64,000 bases of DNA, taken from Stenotrophomonas raiganjensis (SeqCode). Its GTDB lineage: Bacteria > Pseudomonadota > Gammaproteobacteria > Xanthomonadales > Xanthomonadaceae. The notes under the pieces were generated by a model, which worked only from the letters and a program-made list of their open reading frames with translations, made no database searches and was not told the origin of the DNA. Positions within the stretch are counted from its first letter, which is position 1, and each line of letters starts with the position of its first letter. The position numbers and the translations under genes were made by a program. The DNA lies in NCBI RefSeq assembly GCF_030658505.1, contig NZ_JAUTXR010000127.1:58142-122141 (forward strand), in the 5' to 3' direction. Shown here piece by piece: positions 61,081 through 64,000 of this stretch.

Positions 61081-62325
61081 TCAGCGCGGGCCACCACCGC
61101 GACGGCCACCGCCGCCACCGTTCTTCTGCTCGGCGGCCTTCAATTCGGCCTCGGTCGGTGCAGCCGGGGTCTCGCCCGGCTTCAGCGCGGTGACCTTGCT
61201 GCCCGGCTTCAGGCGGAACTGGCCTTCACTGACCACCCGTTCGCCGCCTTTCAGGCCTTCGGCGATCTGCACCTGGCTGTCGCCCACTTCCACGCCGCTG
61301 CGCACGGTCTGCATCTTCACCGTGTTGTCGCCCTGCACGACATAGACGTACTCGCCGTCCGGGCCACGCAGCACTGCCTGGGTCGGGATGACCACGCCAC
61401 CGCCGATGGTGCGCAGCTGCATGCGCACGTTGACGAACTGCCCCGGCCACAGCCCGTTGTCGGTATTGTCGAACAGGGCGCGTGCCTTGAACGTGCCGCT
61501 GTCGGCACTGATCAGGTTGTCGACCACATCGAGCTTGCCGTCGCCGGACAGCACGTGCGAATCGGCGCGGTCCAGCGCGGCCACCGGTACCGTGCCGGCG
61601 GCCTGCGCCTGGCGCACATCGCCAAGCTGGCGTTCGGGCAGGTTGAACAGCACGTGGATCGGATGGATCTGGGTCAGCGTGACCAGCGCGGTACCGGCGT
61701 TGACCACGTTGCCGGCGTCGACCGCACGGATGCCGGCGATGCCGGAAATCGGTGCAGTGACCTTGGTGTACTGCAGCTGCACCTGCGCCGAGCGCATGCT
61801 GGCCTCGTTCGCCGCGACTGCGCTTTCGTACTGTGCCACTTGGTTTCGCTGTGTATCCAGATCGGTCTTGGCGACGTACTGGCGATACTCCGGCGCGTTC
61901 GAGCGCTGGTAGTTGGAGCGCGCGGTGGCCAGCAGGGCTTCGTTCTGGCGCTTGGCTGCCGCGGCCTGGTCGTAGCTGGCCTGGGCGGTGCGTGGGTCGA
62001 TCACCGCCAGCACGTCACCCTGCTTCACTTCCTGGCCTTCGCGGAAATTCAGGCTCATCAGCTGGCCGCCGACCTGCGGGCTGACGGTGACGGTGTTCAT
62101 CGCGGTCACCGTACCCAGCGCGCTGGCATACACCGGCACGTCCTGGCGCGTAGCTTCGACCACGGTCACCGGCACCGGGCCGGCGTCCGGGTCTTCACCG
62201 CCCTGGCGCGCGCCCGCAGCAGGTTTTCCAGCCTTGTCCTTGCCCCCGCCGATGACGCGCAGGCCGACCACGGCCAACACCAGGACCGCCACGACCAGCA
62301 GCACGATCTTCCAAACACGTGACAT
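61081..62325 (-). CDS. smeI: Membrane fusion protein of RND system (MdtA/SmeI-like)
   Basis: A 414-residue periplasmic adaptor. A single N-terminal anchor (IVLLVVAVLVLAVVGLRVIG) is followed by lipoyl halves VSPQVGGQLMSLNFREGQEV and TKVTAPISGIAGIRAVDAGN, an alpha-hairpin between them, and a beta-barrel (HVLFNLPERQLGDVRQAQ). The C-terminus is Gly/Arg-rich (GGGGGRRGGGPR). First gene of the operon, divergent from the M20 gene. No regulator is encoded beside it. Confidence 0.92.
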   Translation of the reverse strand: MSRVWKIVLLVVAVLVLAVVGLRVIGGGKDKAGKPAAGARQGGEDPDAGPVPVTVVEATRQDVPVYASALGTVTAMNTVTVSPQVGGQLMSLNFREGQEVKQGDVLAVIDPRTAQASYDQAAAAKRQNEALLATARSNYQRSNAPEYRQYVAKTDLDTQRNQVAQYESAVAANEASMRSAQVQLQYTKVTAPISGIAGIRAVDAGNVVNAGTALVTLTQIHPIHVLFNLPERQLGDVRQAQAAGTVPVAALDRADSHVLSGDGKLDVVDNLISADSGTFKARALFDNTDNGLWPGQFVNVRMQLRTIGGGVVIPTQAVLRGPDGEYVYVVQGDNTVKMQTVRSGVEVGDSQVQIAEGLKGGERVVSEGQFRLKPGSKVTALKPGETPAAPTEAELKAAEQKNGGGGGRRGGGPR

Positions 62326-62511
62326 TACGAGGACTCCGAGAGGGCTGGACCGGGCGGGACCCCGGGGACAATGCGCAAAGCATACCTGTGCCACATCACG
62401 TTTCCTGCATGACGGATGGGACGGGCGCTAAGACCGGATGCGGCCGCGGAGGTTCCCGTGGCGGCAGCGTTGCCCTACATTCAGCTGGAACCCCTTGCCG
62501 TGGAGATTGCG

Positions 62512-63831
62512 ATGCGCCGTTCGCTGCTGCTGTCCGCCCTGCTGCTGGCCCTGCCGGCCCTTGCCCACGCCCAGGACGGGCAGCGCCCGGAAGTGACCGC
62601 CGCCGCGCAGCGGCTGCAGGCCCGGGTGGTCGAATGGCGTCGTGACTTCCACCAGCACCCGGAGCTGTCCAACCGCGAGGCGCGCACCTCGGCCGAGGTC
62701 GCCAAGCGCCTGCGGGCGATGGGCCTGAAGCCGAAGACCGGCATCGCCCACCACGGCGTGGTGGCGATCATCGAAGGCGGCAAGCCCGGCCCGAAGATCG
62801 CGTTGCGCGCGGACATGGACGCGCTGCCGGTGACCGAGCAGACCGGCCTGCCGTTCGCGTCGAAGGCAACCGACCAGTACCGCGGGCAGACCGTGGGCGT
62901 GATGCATGCCTGTGGCCATGACGCGCACACCGCCACCCTGCTGGGCGTGGCCGAAGCGCTGGTGTCGATGAAGAAGGACCTGCCGGGCCAGGTGATGCTG
63001 ATCTTCCAGCCGGCCGAGGAAGGCGCGCCGCCGCCGGAAGAGGGCGGTGCTGCACTGATGTTGAAGGAAGGGCTGTTCGCCGACTTCAAGCCGGAGGCGG
63101 TGTTCGGCCTGCATGTGTTCTCCAGCGTGCAGGCGGGGCAGATCGCGGTGCGTGGTGGCCCGTTGATGGCGGCTTCCGACCGCTTCGGCATCAAGGTGAC
63201 CGGTCGCCAGACGCACGGTTCAGCACCGTGGAACGGTATCGATCCGATCGTCGCCACTGCGGACTTGGTCGGCACCGCGCAGACCATCGTCAGCCGCCGC
63301 GCCAACCTGTCCAAGCAGCCAGCGGTGCTGACCTTCGGCGCGATCAACGGCGGCATCCGCTACAACATCATTCCGGACGAAGTGGAGATGGTCGGCACCA
63401 TCCGCACCTTCGACGAGGGCATGCGCCAGCAGATCTTTGCCGACCTGCGCAACGTGGCCGAGCACACTGCCGCCGCGCATGGTGCCAAGGCAGTGACCGA
63501 GATCTACGAGGCCGATGGCAACCCGGCTACGGTGAACGACCCGGCACTGACCGCGAAGATGCTGCCAAGCCTGCAGGCGGTGGTGGGCAAGGACAACGTG
63601 TACGAGCCGCCGCTGCAGATGGGCGCGGAGGATTTCTCGCTGTACGCGAAGGAAGTGCCGGGCATGTTCTTCTTCGTGGGGTCCACCAGCGTGGGCATCG
63701 ACCCGGCGACGGCGCCGGCCAACCACTCCCCGAAGTTCCTGCTGGATGAGAAGGCGCTGGATGTGGGACTGCGCGCGCTGCTGCAGGTGAGCCTGGATTA
63801 CCTGCACGGAGTCGGCACCCCGGCGGGGTGA
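62512..63831 (+). CDS. Exported M20-family metallo-amidohydrolase
   Basis: A 439-residue M20D hydrolase with a signal peptide (MRRSLLLSALLLALPALAHA, cleavage near residue 20). Metal ligands are HACGHDAHTA (near 140-150), PAEEGAPPPEEGG (near 180) and FGLHVFSS. Relatives hydrolyse N-acyl amino acids, hippurate or IAA conjugates. The signal peptide places it in the periplasm, which is unusual for the IlvD/HipO branch but common in xanthomonads. The ATG at 62512 is chosen because it starts the signal peptide. Confidence 0.9.
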   Translation: MRRSLLLSALLLALPALAHAQDGQRPEVTAAAQRLQARVVEWRRDFHQHPELSNREARTSAEVAKRLRAMGLKPKTGIAHHGVVAIIEGGKPGPKIALRADMDALPVTEQTGLPFASKATDQYRGQTVGVMHACGHDAHTATLLGVAEALVSMKKDLPGQVMLIFQPAEEGAPPPEEGGAALMLKEGLFADFKPEAVFGLHVFSSVQAGQIAVRGGPLMAASDRFGIKVTGRQTHGSAPWNGIDPIVATADLVGTAQTIVSRRANLSKQPAVLTFGAINGGIRYNIIPDEVEMVGTIRTFDEGMRQQIFADLRNVAEHTAAAHGAKAVTEIYEADGNPATVNDPALTAKMLPSLQAVVGKDNVYEPPLQMGAEDFSLYAKEVPGMFFFVGSTSVGIDPATAPANHSPKFLLDEKALDVGLRALLQVSLDYLHGVGTPAG

Positions 63832-63914
63832 GGGTTGCCGGGGGGGCTTGCAGCCCTGCACCCCCTAAAATAAAAATCAACGACCAAAACGGGCCTTACG
63901 TGGGATGGGGGGGT

Positions 63915-64000
63915 GGGTCCGGTGGCTGGGAACGCTGCAAGTACATCCATGTAAGCTCGATCGCCGCATCCATGCGGCTCACGCCCCTGCCACCGGACCC
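63915..64000. repeat. Long hairpin element B, copy 2 (cut by window end)
   Basis: GGGTCCGGTGGC (63915-63926) pairs perfectly with GCCACCGGACCC (63989-64000), enclosing a 53-base core (63933-63985) that is the inverse complement of the core at 47953-48005 with two differences. The right arm touches the window edge and may be longer. Confidence 0.85.

Overview
The window is GC-rich chromosomal DNA from a gammaproteobacterium, most likely Stenotrophomonas (S. maltophilia complex, Xanthomonadaceae). Supporting signs are a Clp-type Crp/Fnr regulator, an MdtABC/SmeIJK-like efflux operon with two RND pumps, an ABC permease fused to an M1 peptidase, and many small intergenic palindromes that begin with GTAG, as the GTAG/SMAG REP family of S. 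maltophilia does. This assignment rests on gene content and repeat type, not on a database search.

Layout. 1-4.2 kb: end of a membrane transporter gene, an isocitrate lyase/PEP mutase-type enzyme with a divergent LysR regulator, a MarR-acetyltransferase fusion, and a MASE2-GGDEF diguanylate cyclase. 4.3-14.2 kb: a LacI-controlled sugar locus of two convergent operons, one with two TIM-barrel isomerase-like proteins, an MFS permease, a Gfo/Idh oxidoreductase and a small cytochrome c, the other with an exported TIM-barrel protein, a GMC dehydrogenase, its Tat-exported small subunit and a DUF1080 protein. The same 16-bp palindrome lies in front of both operons. The set looks like an oxidative (3-keto) glycoside pathway. 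14.2-16.6 kb: ssb, a lone EF-Tu domain-3-like protein and a second LacI regulator. 16.7-21.2 kb: ABC ATPase and an ABC permease/M1 peptidase fusion. 21.2-23.1 kb: small genes separated by REPs.

23.1-30.8 kb: an alpha-glucan locus (GH13, SLC45-like MFS and a six-hairpin glycosidase in one overlapping operon, with a divergent GH97 SusB-type alpha-glucosidase). 30.8-32.1 kb: an IS110-family element that has split a REP; its non-coding left end looks like a bridge RNA. 32.1-38.9 kb: TauE/SafE exporter, a frameshifted clp gene, speD, a Gdx/SugE-type SMR exporter behind a hairpin-terminator leader, coq7, rplM-rpsI, two tRNAs (Gln, Met), rppH, bfd and bfr. 38.9-43.0 kb: a two-gene signalling operon (REC with degenerate GGDEF and EAL, then a hybrid kinase with Hpt domain). 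43.1-49.2 kb: DUF4126, a coiled-coil membrane protein, bactofilin, erpA, nudC, ampE, a 490-bp repeat-rich gap with two long hairpin elements, a DUF2752 protein and two CD225/dispanin-like proteins. 49.4-64 kb: an LplT-acyltransferase fusion, an SDR, a FUSC/YccS-like protein, the smeIJK-like operon and an exported M20 amidohydrolase.

The most notable items are the oxidative glycoside regulon with matched operators, the long-hairpin repeat family whose cores are conserved while the arms differ between copies yet stay complementary, the IS110 element with bridge-RNA-like guides matching its REP target, the frameshift in clp, and a REP pair carried in frame inside a histidine kinase gene.
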